A DNA stretch of 64,000 bases from Magnetofaba australis IT-1 (GTDB taxonomy: Bacteria > Pseudomonadota > Magnetococcia > Magnetococcales > Magnetococcaceae). The notes under the pieces are model-generated. The model was not told the DNA's origin. It did not search any database and worked only from the letters and a program-made list of their open reading frames with translations. The position numbers and the translations under genes are program-made. Numbering within the stretch: the first letter of the stretch is position 1; every line of letters begins with the position of its first letter. Positions 38,672 to 47,040 of the stretch are shown here, piece after piece. Location: positions 186,001 through 250,000 of the forward strand of contig NZ_LVJN01000018.1 of the NCBI RefSeq assembly GCF_002109495.1. Direction: 5' to 3'.

Positions 38672-39063
38672 GGTTCGCTCGGCGCCGTCTCCACCTCCAT
38701 GCGCTCCAGGTCGGCCAGGCGCACGCGGCGGCCATCGAGAGTGGTGAAGACGCGATCGTGCAGATCCTTGTTGCGGGCGCGATAGATCTGCGTCTCCCCG
38801 CTCTGGATGTTGATGACGCGAATCAGCATCTCTTTATTGGCGTCGCGCCAATAGAAGTAGGCCATAGTCGCCGCCAGAGTCACCAGCAGCAGCAGGGCGA
38901 TGAGGCCGGCGCGACGACCGGCGCGCTGGTCGGCGACCTCCTGGGCGCGCAGGGCCTCGGCTTGCTCCGGGGTGATCAGCGCCTCTTTGCGCTGGGCCTG
39001 AAAGCGTCCCAGGGCATAGATGGAGGCGATGGCCAGTATGGGCAGCAGGATCTTGAACAGCAT
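38668..39063 (-). CDS. small two-helix membrane protein, unknown (131 aa)
   Basis: A 131-residue protein with two predicted transmembrane helices (about 2-20, FKILLPILAIASIYALG, and about 51-72, GLIALLLLVTLAATMAYFYW) flanking a basic loop. The C-terminal segment (IRVINIQSGETQIYRARNKD then DLHDRVFTTLDGRRVRLADL) is probably periplasmic. I do not recognise the family. ATG 39063 is preferred to the in-frame 39102. It is translationally coupled to the spermidine-synthase-like gene. Confidence 0.7.
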   Translation of the reverse strand: MLFKILLPILAIASIYALGRFQAQRKEALITPEQAEALRAQEVADQRAGRRAGLIALLLLVTLAATMAYFYWRDANKEMLIRVINIQSGETQIYRARNKDLHDRVFTTLDGRRVRLADLERMEVETAPSEP

Positions 39064-39217
39064 GGCGGATTCTTGTATCAAGCCCCGGTGTATGCGTTGC
39101 ATGGCGGAGCGCGTGGTCGGGAAGAGCAGAGCCCGTATGGGCCGCTATTGTGGCGCGTCGCCGACTACAGTAGCATGGGATATCGGCTATTTCCACGCAT
39201 GGCAGGGAGGTTGCGTC

Positions 39218-39679
39218 ATGGGCGTTAAAGCGTTTGAGATTATGAATTCCGATGTGGCGACGGTCAACGGCGACGCCAGCGTCAAAGAGGTCGCCGAACT
39301 GCTGGCGCGCAAAGAGGTGTGCGGCGTGGTGGTGGAGATCGACGGCGAGTTGGCCGGCATCATCACCGAGGGCGACTTGGTGGATCGGGTGAAGAAGGTG
39401 CACCTGCCCACCATCGTCAACATCCTCGATGCGATCATCCCGGTGGCGGGCGAGCGCCAATATGAAGAGGATCTGCGCAAAATCGCCGCCTGCACCGCCA
39501 GCGAGATCATGACCGCCGACGTGATCACGGTGGACGCCGACGCTGAACTGTCCGATGTGGCCACGGTCCTCAGCGAGCAGCACATCGCCATGGTTCCGGT
39601 GCTGCGCGATGGCGAAGTGGTGGGCTCGGTGGATAAGTCCGACGTCATTCGCGGCATGCTGCAATCCAACGAGGCGTAA
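39218..39679 (+). CDS. CBS-domain pair protein
   Basis: A 153-residue protein made of two CBS domains: MNSDVATVNGDASVKEVAEL with GIITEGDLVDRV, then IMTADVITVDADAELSDVAT with VGSVDKSDVIRGML. CBS pairs bind adenine nucleotides or S-adenosylmethionine and regulate partners; none is evident here. GGGAGG lies 8 nt before ATG 39218; the longer frame from 39020 would overlap the divergent gene. It is followed 6 nt later by tsaE. Confidence 0.9.
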   Translation: MGVKAFEIMNSDVATVNGDASVKEVAELLARKEVCGVVVEIDGELAGIITEGDLVDRVKKVHLPTIVNILDAIIPVAGERQYEEDLRKIAACTASEIMTADVITVDADAELSDVATVLSEQHIAMVPVLRDGEVVGSVDKSDVIRGMLQSNEA

Positions 39680-39685
39680 TGATCC

Positions 39686-40207
39686 ATGGCGGCGGAGGGG
39701 ATGCTGCTGACCAGCGAATCCGAAGAGGAGACTGCGCGCATCGCCGCGGCGCTGGCGCAGTGTGTCTTTGAGCAGACGCCAGAGGGGTTGGTGATCGCCC
39801 TGCATGGCGATCTGGGCGCTGGTAAGACCGCCTTTGCGCGCGGCTTCGTCTACGCTATGGGGACGCCCGAATCCACCGCCGTCACCAGTCCGACCTTTAC
39901 CCTGCTCAACCCGTATGAACAGGGGCGCATGCCGCTGTTTCACTATGACCTCTATCGTCTGGCCGACGCCGAGGAGTTGACCCTGGCGGGCGCCGACGAG
40001 CCGTTGGATGGTCGCAGCGGCGCGGCGTTGGTGGAGTGGCCCCAGCGCGCCGCCGAACTACTGCCCGTCGACCGTCTGGAGATCACCTTGGCGCATCAAT
40101 CCCCTGAGCAACCGAATCTGCGCGCCGTGCGCTTTGCGGCCCTGGGCCCACGCAGCGCAGCGGTATTGAACGCCCTGCAAACGCAATGGAATTCAAACAG
40201 ACCATGA
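39686..40207 (+). CDS. tsaE: tRNA threonylcarbamoyladenosine biosynthesis ATPase
   Basis: A 173-residue P-loop ATPase needed, with TsaB and TsaD, for t6A37 formation on ANN-decoding tRNAs. Walker A is LHGDLGAGKTAFARGF; VTSPTFTLLNPYEQG and FHYDLYRL are the family signatures, and the VEWPQRA motif closes the active site. Length is typical. It overlaps amgK by 4 nt, a gene order also seen in pseudomonads and other proteobacteria. Confidence 0.94.
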   Translation: MAAEGMLLTSESEEETARIAAALAQCVFEQTPEGLVIALHGDLGAGKTAFARGFVYAMGTPESTAVTSPTFTLLNPYEQGRMPLFHYDLYRLADAEELTLAGADEPLDGRSGAALVEWPQRAAELLPVDRLEITLAHQSPEQPNLRAVRFAALGPRSAAVLNALQTQWNSNRP

Positions 40208-41274
40208 GCAGTCGTGACGCCACACGCATTACACAGTTCGTCCAGCGCGAATTTCCCGGAGTGGCGGGGATCGAGCAGGTGGCCGGAGACGCCTCCTTCC
40301 GCGCCTATTTCCGCATCCACACCGACGACGGCCCACGCATTCTCATGGACGCGCCGCCGGACAAGGAGGATTGCGCGCCGTTTGTGGATATCGCCCGCCA
40401 TCTGCGCGCCCATGGGGTGCATGTCCCGCTGCTGCACCATGTGGATCTGGAGCAGGGGTTCCTGGCGCTGGAGGATCTGGGCGATGTGACCTTGCTGCAG
40501 GCGTTGAACTCTGGCGTCGAGGCGGAAACCCTCTACGCCATGGCGTGCGATCAACTGTTGGCCATGCAGCAGGCCCCCATCGACGGCTCCTGCATCGCCC
40601 ATCAGCGCCCCTATGACCACACGCTGCTGCGCTTTGAGTTCTCCCTGCTCACCGACTGGTATATCGAAGGGATTCTGCAAACGCCCATCAGCGATGCCGA
40701 CTATGACGCCTTCGATGAAGTGTTCGAGCAGATTATCGCCGCGCTGCTCAAACAGCCGCGCGTGCTGGTGCATCGCGACTACCACAGCCGCAATCTGATG
40801 TGGCGCGGCCCCGGTTTGCCGCTGGGGGTGATCGATTTTCAGGACGCGGTGGTGGGGCCCATCACCTACGACCTGGCCAGCCTGCTGCGCGACTGCTATG
40901 TGGCGTGGGACGAACCGTTCCGCCAGCATGTGCAGCGCGAGTGGTTGGCGGGGGCGGAATCCAAGCTGGGCTATGCCCCAAAATGGGAGGATTTCAGCCG
41001 CGACTTCGACTGGATGGCGATTCAACGCAACCTCAAGGCGGTGGGAATCTTCGGGCGCTTGTGGCTGCGCGACGGCAAATGCGGCTATATGGATGACGTG
41101 CCGCGCACCATGAGCTACGTGCGCGAAACCCTGGCGCGGCAGCCGGAACTGGCCGAACTCAATGCGCTGCTGGCGAAGTACATTCCCGCCGGTTGCGAAC
41201 CCAGCGCCGCCGACGTGCAGGCGCGTGGGCGACAGATTCCGCCGCGTCCGGCGGCGCAGATGTCGGCGACGTGA
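40204..41274 (+). CDS. amgK: N-acetylmuramate/N-acetylglucosamine kinase (AmgK-like phosphotransferase)
   Basis: A 356-residue aminoglycoside-phosphotransferase-fold kinase. The catalytic loop is VLVHRDYHSRNLMW and the metal-binding Asp is in GVIDFQDAV; QVAGDASFRAYFRI is the nucleotide loop. With MurU downstream it should convert MurNAc to MurNAc 1-phosphate and then UDP-MurNAc, recycling cell wall and bypassing early MurA-dependent steps. The function is inferred from fold plus neighbours. ATG 40204 gives the ATGA overlap with tsaE; the ATG at 40186 is less likely. Confidence 0.87.
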   Translation: MSSRDATRITQFVQREFPGVAGIEQVAGDASFRAYFRIHTDDGPRILMDAPPDKEDCAPFVDIARHLRAHGVHVPLLHHVDLEQGFLALEDLGDVTLLQALNSGVEAETLYAMACDQLLAMQQAPIDGSCIAHQRPYDHTLLRFEFSLLTDWYIEGILQTPISDADYDAFDEVFEQIIAALLKQPRVLVHRDYHSRNLMWRGPGLPLGVIDFQDAVVGPITYDLASLLRDCYVAWDEPFRQHVQREWLAGAESKLGYAPKWEDFSRDFDWMAIQRNLKAVGIFGRLWLRDGKCGYMDDVPRTMSYVRETLARQPELAELNALLAKYIPAGCEPSAADVQARGRQIPPRPAAQMSAT

Positions 41275-41966
41275 TGCAGACCGCCATGATCCTCGCCGCC
41301 GGGCGCGGAACCCGCTTGCCCGAGTGGACCGCGCACACCCCCAAACCCTTGGTTCCGGTGGGCGGCGTGCCGGTGATTGAACACACCTTGGCGCGCTTGG
41401 CTGCGTTCGGTGTGGAACGGGTGGTGATCAACACCCATCATCTGGGCGAGAAGTTGGTGGAGGCGCTGGGCGATGGCGCGCGTTTCGGCGTGCGCATCGT
41501 CTGGTCGCCGGAAGAGGATCTGTTGGAGACCGGCGGCGGCGTGCGTAACGCCCTGCCGCTGTTGGGCGATGCGCCGGTGTTGTGCGTCAATGGCGATATT
41601 CTGTGGGATCTGGATCTCGGCGAGTTGATCGCCGGGTTCGATGCGCAGAAAATGGATGCGCGTCTGGGGCTGGTGGCCAACCCCCCTGACGGCGGCGGCG
41701 ACTTTCTGCTGCAGGCCGATGGCCGTCTGCTGCGCGGACGCGGCGCCACCGGCGCGCTGACCTACTCCGGGGTGCAGATTTTGCGTCCTCAGGCGCTGGC
41801 GGCGTACGTCATTGAACCCTTTTCCCTCAACCGTTTGTATGACGACGCCCTGGCCTCTGGGCGTCTGTTTGGCGCGCCGCTGAATGGCCTGTGGGCCGAT
41901 ATCGGTTCGGCGCAACGGCTGCAAAGGGCCGAAACGCTGCTGGATGCGTGGCGCGCTCGCGCTTGA
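41274..41966 (+). CDS. murU: N-acetylmuramate 1-phosphate uridylyltransferase (MurU-like)
   Basis: A 230-residue nucleotidyltransferase. The UTP-binding signature is MILAAGRGTRLPEWTAHTPK, followed by VINTHHLGE, an EEDLLETGGGV motif and VNGDILWDLDL with the metal Asp. It fits MurU, which makes UDP-MurNAc from MurNAc 1-phosphate. The start codon overlaps the amgK stop (TGATG). A glucose 1-phosphate-type thymidylyl/uridylyltransferase is the alternative, but the amgK pairing favours MurU. Confidence 0.88.
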   Translation: MQTAMILAAGRGTRLPEWTAHTPKPLVPVGGVPVIEHTLARLAAFGVERVVINTHHLGEKLVEALGDGARFGVRIVWSPEEDLLETGGGVRNALPLLGDAPVLCVNGDILWDLDLGELIAGFDAQKMDARLGLVANPPDGGGDFLLQADGRLLRGRGATGALTYSGVQILRPQALAAYVIEPFSLNRLYDDALASGRLFGAPLNGLWADIGSAQRLQRAETLLDAWRARA

Positions 41967-42123
41967 AAGGGTTGCCAGGGGTAGGGGAATCGGGTAGAAA
42001 CCTAAAGGTTAAGGGTGCACATCTGTTCTGTCACTGCGGCTTGCGGCGCAATTGAGCGATCTTCTGCGCAAGGGTCAAGACGTAGCTGGCGTTATTTCGG
42101 CAATTGCCGCGCAAGGAGCTCTC

Positions 42124-42774
42124 ATGGATACCGCCCAGGCCCGCGCCAATATGGTCAAATCCCAGGTTCTGCCCAATAATGTGCAGAATGAGGCGCTGCT
42201 CGCCGCCATGAACAGCGTGGCCCGCGAGAATTTCGCCCCCGAAAAGTTTGCCGCTGCGGCCTATTCGGACATGGCGATTCCTCTGGATGATCAGGGACGC
42301 CGCATGCTCTCGCCGCTGCAGGCGGCGTGGCTGATCCAATCTTTGGATATCCAACCCGGCGCCAAGGCGCTGGTGGTGGGCGCCGGTCTCGGTTACGAAG
42401 CGGCGCTGCTGGCGACCATGGGCGCCAAGGTTTACGCCGTGGAGAGCGATGCGGCGCTGGCCGAGTTGGGCAAAGCGGCCACCGCAGGGCTTGACGTGCA
42501 GTGGCGCGTGGGCGAACTGGCTGAAGGCTGGAAGGATCCTGCGCCCTATGACGCCATTCTGTTCTGCGGCGCGGCGGACAAAACCCCGTCGCAGCCGGTG
42601 GGGCAGCTCACCGACGATGGCCGCTTGAGCATCATCCACGGCGTGGCGGGCGAGCCGGTGATGGCGGGCGTGAAGATCGTCGGCTTTGGCGGCGCCGACC
42701 ACGCCGAGACCCTGTTCGAAACCGTCGCCACGCCGTTGCCTGGTCTGGCCGGGGGTTCCGGTTTTACGCTGTAA
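42124..42774 (+). CDS. protein-L-isoaspartate O-methyltransferase-like protein
   Basis: A 216-residue S-adenosylmethionine methyltransferase fold. The N-terminus (ARANMVKSQVLPNNVQNEAL), AYSDMAIPLDDQGRRMLSPL and the AdoMet loop LVVGAGLGYEAALLATMG match the alphaproteobacterial PIMT-like group, in which the loop departs from the classical GTGSGY. DAILFCGAADKTP and GGADHAETLFE follow. Activity on isoaspartate is therefore uncertain. AAGGAG (42113-42118) supports ATG 42124. It is followed by a small membrane-protein gene, not tolC as in many alphaproteobacteria. Confidence 0.82.
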   Translation: MDTAQARANMVKSQVLPNNVQNEALLAAMNSVARENFAPEKFAAAAYSDMAIPLDDQGRRMLSPLQAAWLIQSLDIQPGAKALVVGAGLGYEAALLATMGAKVYAVESDAALAELGKAATAGLDVQWRVGELAEGWKDPAPYDAILFCGAADKTPSQPVGQLTDDGRLSIIHGVAGEPVMAGVKIVGFGGADHAETLFETVATPLPGLAGGSGFTL

Positions 42775-42830
42775 GCGGCGCACGCTTCGCTTACGCAATC
42801 GACTCGAATAGACGAAGAGGAGACCACCCC

Positions 42831-43115
42831 ATGGCGGAGAATCGCGTCAGCGCTGCATCGGGCAGTTTCAAGGCCAGCGTCGATAGCACCCCGACGGAAC
42901 TGGTGATCATGGTTCTGATGCTGGTGATCGCCTTCTTCCTGATTGGCTATCTGGTCACCAAGCATCTGGAGCGCAAGCGCGTGGAGAAGAGCCGCGCGCA
43001 GCGTCAGGCGGCCAAGGAGGCGATGAACGCCGAGCGCAAGCAGGCCGCCGCCCAGGCCACCGCCACCGCGCAAGTCGCCGCGCGCCGCGCCCCGGCGCGT
43101 CGGCGTCGCCGCTAA
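42831..43115 (+). CDS. small single-pass membrane protein (94 aa)
   Basis: A 94-residue protein with one transmembrane helix (about 24-43, LVIMVLMLVIAFFLIGYLV) and a long basic, Ala/Arg/Gln-rich cytoplasmic tail ending in five arginines. I do not recognise it. The tail could bind nucleic acid or acidic proteins, which is only a guess. GAAGAGGAG precedes the ATG. It lies between the PIMT-like gene and lysC. Confidence 0.7.
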   Translation: MAENRVSAASGSFKASVDSTPTELVIMVLMLVIAFFLIGYLVTKHLERKRVEKSRAQRQAAKEAMNAERKQAAAQATATAQVAARRAPARRRRR

Positions 43116-43164
43116 GCGCAAGTCTTTGTCGTAAAGCGTTTTCACCACCCAAGTAGGACGTCCC

Positions 43165-44406
43165 GTGGCGCTCATCGTACAGAAATTCGGCGGCACCTCC
43201 GTCGGCTCCATCGACCGCATCAAAAACGTCGCCCGCAAGGCCATCGCCGAGTTCGAATCCGGCAATCAGGTGGTGGTGGCGGTCTCCGCCATGTCCGGCG
43301 AAACCAACCGCCTGGTGGCGCTGGTGGAGGAGATCACCGGCTTCTATAACAAGCGCGAATATGATGTGGTGGTCTCCGCTGGCGAGCAGGTCTCCATCGG
43401 TCTGCTGGCCACCGCCATCGAATCCATGGGCTACAAGGCGCGCTCCTATCTGGGCTGGCAGGTGCGCTTCCGCACCGACGGCGCCCACAGCAAGGCGCGC
43501 ATCCGCGAAATCGAGTCGTTCCGCATCCGCAAGGACCTCGACGCCGGAGCCATCGTCATCGTCGCCGGTTTCCAGGGCATAGACGACGACGGCAACATCA
43601 CCACCCTCGGGCGCGGCGGCTCCGACACCTCTGCGGTGGCGCTGGCGGCGGCGCTCAAGGCCGATCGTTGCGACATCTATACCGATGTGGACGGCGTCTA
43701 CACCACCGATCCGCGCATTGAGCCCAAAGCGCGCAAAATGGACGTCATCTCCTACGATGAGATGCTGGAGATGGCCTCGCTGGGGGCCAAAGTGTTGCAA
43801 ACCCGCTCGGTGGAGCTGGCGAAAAAATACACCGTGCCGGTGCGTGTGCTCTCCTCTCTGGACCCCAACAGCACCGGCACCATGTTGACAAAGGAAAATG
43901 CGATGATGGAACAGGTTTTGGTCTCGGGCGTGGCCTACGATAAGAATGAGGCCAAGATCACCATCCTCGGCGTGCCCGACCATCCCGGCGTGGCCGCCAC
44001 CCTGTTTGGCATTCTGGGCGACGCCCACATCAACGTGGACATGATCATTCAGAACATCTCCGTGCAGGGCGGCACCGACGTCACCTTCACCGTGCCGCGC
44101 ACCGACTACGCCCAGGCCTTGAAGGCGCTGGAGGAGCCCATCAAGCAGATCGGCGCGCGCGAAGTGGTGGGCGACCCGGACATCGCCAAAATCTCCGCCA
44201 TCGGCGTGGGCATGCGCTCCCACTCCGGCGTGGCGCAGACCATGTTCAAAGCGCTCTCCCAGGAGGGCATCAATATTCAGATGATCAGCACCTCGGAGAT
44301 CAAAATCTCCGTGGTGATCGACGAAAAATACACCGAACTGGCTGTGCGCACCCTGCACGACGCCTTTGAACTGGATAAGGACGCGGGTGATCGCGTCACC
44401 GGCTGA
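43165..44406 (+). CDS. lysC: aspartate kinase
   Basis: A 413-residue enzyme phosphorylating aspartate, the entry to lysine, threonine and methionine synthesis. The kinase domain (about 1-245) begins MALIVQKFGGTSVGSIDRIK and has LGRGGSDTSAVALAAAL and DVDGVYTTDPRI; two ACT domains follow (about 260-410), giving feedback inhibition. It starts with GTG at 43165 after TAGGACG. An AAGGAA-spaced internal ATG at residue 247 suggests separate production of the regulatory subunit. Confidence 0.96.
   Translation: MALIVQKFGGTSVGSIDRIKNVARKAIAEFESGNQVVVAVSAMSGETNRLVALVEEITGFYNKREYDVVVSAGEQVSIGLLATAIESMGYKARSYLGWQVRFRTDGAHSKARIREIESFRIRKDLDAGAIVIVAGFQGIDDDGNITTLGRGGSDTSAVALAAALKADRCDIYTDVDGVYTTDPRIEPKARKMDVISYDEMLEMASLGAKVLQTRSVELAKKYTVPVRVLSSLDPNSTGTMLTKENAMMEQVLVSGVAYDKNEAKITILGVPDHPGVAATLFGILGDAHINVDMIIQNISVQGGTDVTFTVPRTDYAQALKALEEPIKQIGAREVVGDPDIAKISAIGVGMRSHSGVAQTMFKALSQEGINIQMISTSEIKISVVIDEKYTELAVRTLHDAFELDKDAGDRVTG
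43903..44406 (+). CDS. possible internal translation product: aspartate kinase beta (ACT) subunit
   Basis: Within lysC, AAGGAA (43891-43896) lies 6 nt before in-frame ATGATG (43903), which would yield a 167-residue protein MMEQVLVSGVAYDKNEAKIT that covers both ACT domains. In Bacillus subtilis aspartokinase II and corynebacterial LysC, a beta subunit starts at the corresponding place. Here this is predicted from spacing and homology only. Confidence 0.45.
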   Translation: MMEQVLVSGVAYDKNEAKITILGVPDHPGVAATLFGILGDAHINVDMIIQNISVQGGTDVTFTVPRTDYAQALKALEEPIKQIGAREVVGDPDIAKISAIGVGMRSHSGVAQTMFKALSQEGINIQMISTSEIKISVVIDEKYTELAVRTLHDAFELDKDAGDRVTG

Positions 44407-44463
44407 CGCCCGTTTGCGCGTCGCTTATGACGCGTTGCACCGATACGCTTGCGCCTGATCAGA

Positions 44464-44490
44464 CGGGGCGGCCCTTTTGGGGCCGCCCCG
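44464..44490. terminator. GC-rich hairpin in the lysC-cimA gap
   Basis: CGGGGCGGCCC (44464-44474) and GGGCCGCCCCG (44480-44490) form an 11-bp perfect stem with loop TTTTG. No T-run follows, so it may be a weak terminator or part of a cimA leader. Confidence 0.5.
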
Positions 44491-44519
44491 CAACCGTTTC
44501 TCCCCTCGGGACTCGCCAC

Positions 44520-46136
44520 ATGACCGACTTAAAACGCGTCGATATTTATGACACCACCCTGCGCGATGGCGCGCAAAGCGAGGATGTGCAGTTTTCGGTG
44601 GAGGATAAACTGCGCATCTGCCGCAAGCTGGACGCCCTGGGGGTGGACTACATCGAAGGCGGCTGGCCCGGGGCCAACCCCAAGGATGACGCCTTCTTCG
44701 CCCGCGCGCGCAAGGAGCTGAACCTCTCCCATTCGCGGCTAAGCGCATTTGGTTCCACCCGCCGCGCCGCCGCCCGTGTGGAGGAGGATGTGGTGGTGCG
44801 GGGGCTGCTCTCCGCCGAGGTTGGGGTGATCACCATTTTCGGCAAGAGCTGGGATCTGCATGTGACCCAGGCGCTGGGCATCTCTTTGGCGCAGAATCTG
44901 GAGTTGATCCACGACACCATCCGCTATCTGAAAAAGCGCGTGGATCGGGTCTTCTATGACGCCGAACACTTCTTCGACGGCTTTGCCGCCAACCCGGACT
45001 ATGCGCGCCAGACCTTAGAGGCGGCGCGGGACGCTGGCGCCGATGCGCTGATTCTGTGTGACACCAACGGCGGCTCCCTGCCCAGCCAGGTGGGCGCGGC
45101 GGTGGCCGGGCTGCGCGATCTCAACGCGGTGCTGGGCATCCACACCCACAATGACTCGGAGTTGGCGGTGGCCAACGCCCTGGCGGCGGTGGAGGCGGGC
45201 TGCGCCCACGTGCAGGGCACCCTCAATGGTTTGGGCGAGCGCTGTGGCAACGCCAATCTCATCTCAGTGCTGCCCAATCTGATTCTGAAAATGGGGCGCG
45301 AAACTTCCGTCGGCGAGGAGCGTCTGCCCAAGCTCTCCGCTTTAAGCCGCTTTGTTAATGAGTTGGCCAACCGCCCCACGCAGAAGAATCAGCCCTTCGT
45401 CGGCAGCTCGGCGTTCGCCCACAAGGGCGGCATTCACGTCTCGGCGGTGCTCAAGGATTCGCGCACTTACGAACATATTCGTCCAGAGCAGGTGGGCAAC
45501 AAGCAGCGCGTGCTGGTCTCCGATCAATCCGGGCGCAGCAATCTACTGTATAAATTCTCCGAACTGGGCATTGAGTTGGACCCCAAGGATCCGCGTATCC
45601 AAACCCTCCTCGAAGAGGTCAAAAGCCTGGAGTTGCATGGCTACCAGTTTGACGGCGCCGAAGGCTCCCTGGAGCTGCGCGCGCGGCGCGCATTGGGGCA
45701 GGTGCCCACCTACTTTGAACGGCGGGGCTTTCGCGTCATCGACGAGCGGCGCATACGCGAAGATGAGGATGACGACCGCTTCATGGGCGCCGAAGGGACA
45801 GTGAAGATCCTCATTGGCGGGGTGATGGAGCACATTGTTGCTGAGGGCGCCGGACCAGTGGATGCGCTGCACAATGCGCTCACTCTGGTGCTGTCGCGCC
45901 ATTACCCCTCTTTGGGCGAGATCGAACTGGCGGATTATAAAGTGCGCATCCTGATGGGCAGCGGCTCCATGTCCGGCGGCGCCGACGCCATCGTGCGGGT
46001 GCTGATTGAATGGAATGACGGCGAGCGACGCTGGGGCACCGTGGGGGTCTCTGACCACATTATCGCCGCCTCCTACGACGCCATGGTGGAGGCGTTGGAA
46101 TACAAGCTGTTTTTGGATAAAGTACGGCCGGTTTAG
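44520..46136 (+). CDS. cimA: (R)-citramalate synthase
   Basis: A 538-residue member of the isopropylmalate/citramalate synthase family, condensing pyruvate and acetyl-CoA to citramalate for isoleucine synthesis independent of threonine. IYDTTLRDGAQSEDVQFSVE, YIEGGWPGANPKD, GIHTHNDSELAVANALAA and GTLNGLGERCGNANL are catalytic-barrel signatures of the CimA (TIGR00977-like) branch; the C-terminal LeuA regulatory domain (about 400-538) should bind isoleucine. The start at 44520 is supported by the conserved MTDLKRVDIYDTTLRDG beginning; no strong ribosome binding site is seen. Confidence 0.93.
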   Translation: MTDLKRVDIYDTTLRDGAQSEDVQFSVEDKLRICRKLDALGVDYIEGGWPGANPKDDAFFARARKELNLSHSRLSAFGSTRRAAARVEEDVVVRGLLSAEVGVITIFGKSWDLHVTQALGISLAQNLELIHDTIRYLKKRVDRVFYDAEHFFDGFAANPDYARQTLEAARDAGADALILCDTNGGSLPSQVGAAVAGLRDLNAVLGIHTHNDSELAVANALAAVEAGCAHVQGTLNGLGERCGNANLISVLPNLILKMGRETSVGEERLPKLSALSRFVNELANRPTQKNQPFVGSSAFAHKGGIHVSAVLKDSRTYEHIRPEQVGNKQRVLVSDQSGRSNLLYKFSELGIELDPKDPRIQTLLEEVKSLELHGYQFDGAEGSLELRARRALGQVPTYFERRGFRVIDERRIREDEDDDRFMGAEGTVKILIGGVMEHIVAEGAGPVDALHNALTLVLSRHYPSLGEIELADYKVRILMGSGSMSGGADAIVRVLIEWNDGERRWGTVGVSDHIIAASYDAMVEALEYKLFLDKVRPV

Positions 46137-46321
46137 GCTGGTTTGTGCTGGCGCGGCGCGGGGAGATGGAAAATAGCCCGACGGCGTCCTGGTGGGTGAC
46201 GCCTGCGCGTAAAGTGTGATATGAATGTGGTGACTGTATGAAATATCGCTGAGTTGTTATGCCGTGCGCTCGGCGCGAAATTGCTCGAAAATCAGATCCT
46301 GCGCGTCAGCCTGAAGCCTGA

Positions 46322-46702
<381 letters not shown>

Positions 46703-47040
46703 GACTCTTCGCCTGTTCTCCCGCTTTGGGGGAGATGCTGTGCCAATAGCCCGCCATGGAAACATGGCGGGCTATTGTATTTAAATTGTCAAATTTGCAG
46801 GAAAATCTCTATTTTTTATAGATAGAAATGAAGAGTCCTGGCACTATGATGTTTATCGATCTATTGAGAAAATTAATCTCTGTGCGGGCTTCTGGCGTGC
46901 ATGCGTCTCGACCATCGACTTGAAGTCTCGTTTCCGGGATTTTTTGTCCAGCTCCTGGTTTGTTTCTCTTCTGTTCTAAGTTTGCGTCTGCTCCTGACGC
47001 CGAAGACCGCTCTGTGAGCGTCTGAGATAGGCTGAAAGCG
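46703..47040. other. intergenic region glnB to histidine kinase
   Basis: 338 nt. It contains the glnB terminator hairpin near its start and an AT-rich stretch (about 46780-46880). No gene or convincing promoter is recognised in the remainder; the histidine-kinase promoter presumably lies in the second half. Confidence 0.5.
46744..46777 (+). terminator. glnB terminator hairpin
   Basis: CAATAGCCCGCCATG (46744-46758), loop GAAA, CATGGCGGGCTATTG (46763-46777): a perfect 15-bp stem followed by the AT-rich TATTTAAATTG rather than a clean T-run. Confidence 0.75.

Noticed and set aside
46260-46300. Sigma-54-like promoter before glnB
   Set aside because: CGGCGC and TTGCT are separated by 4 instead of 5 nt, giving GG-N9-GC rather than the required GG-N10-GC.
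46830-46860. TGGCAC-containing sigma-54 -24 element before the histidine kinase gene
   Set aside because: No GC-containing -12 element at the required distance.
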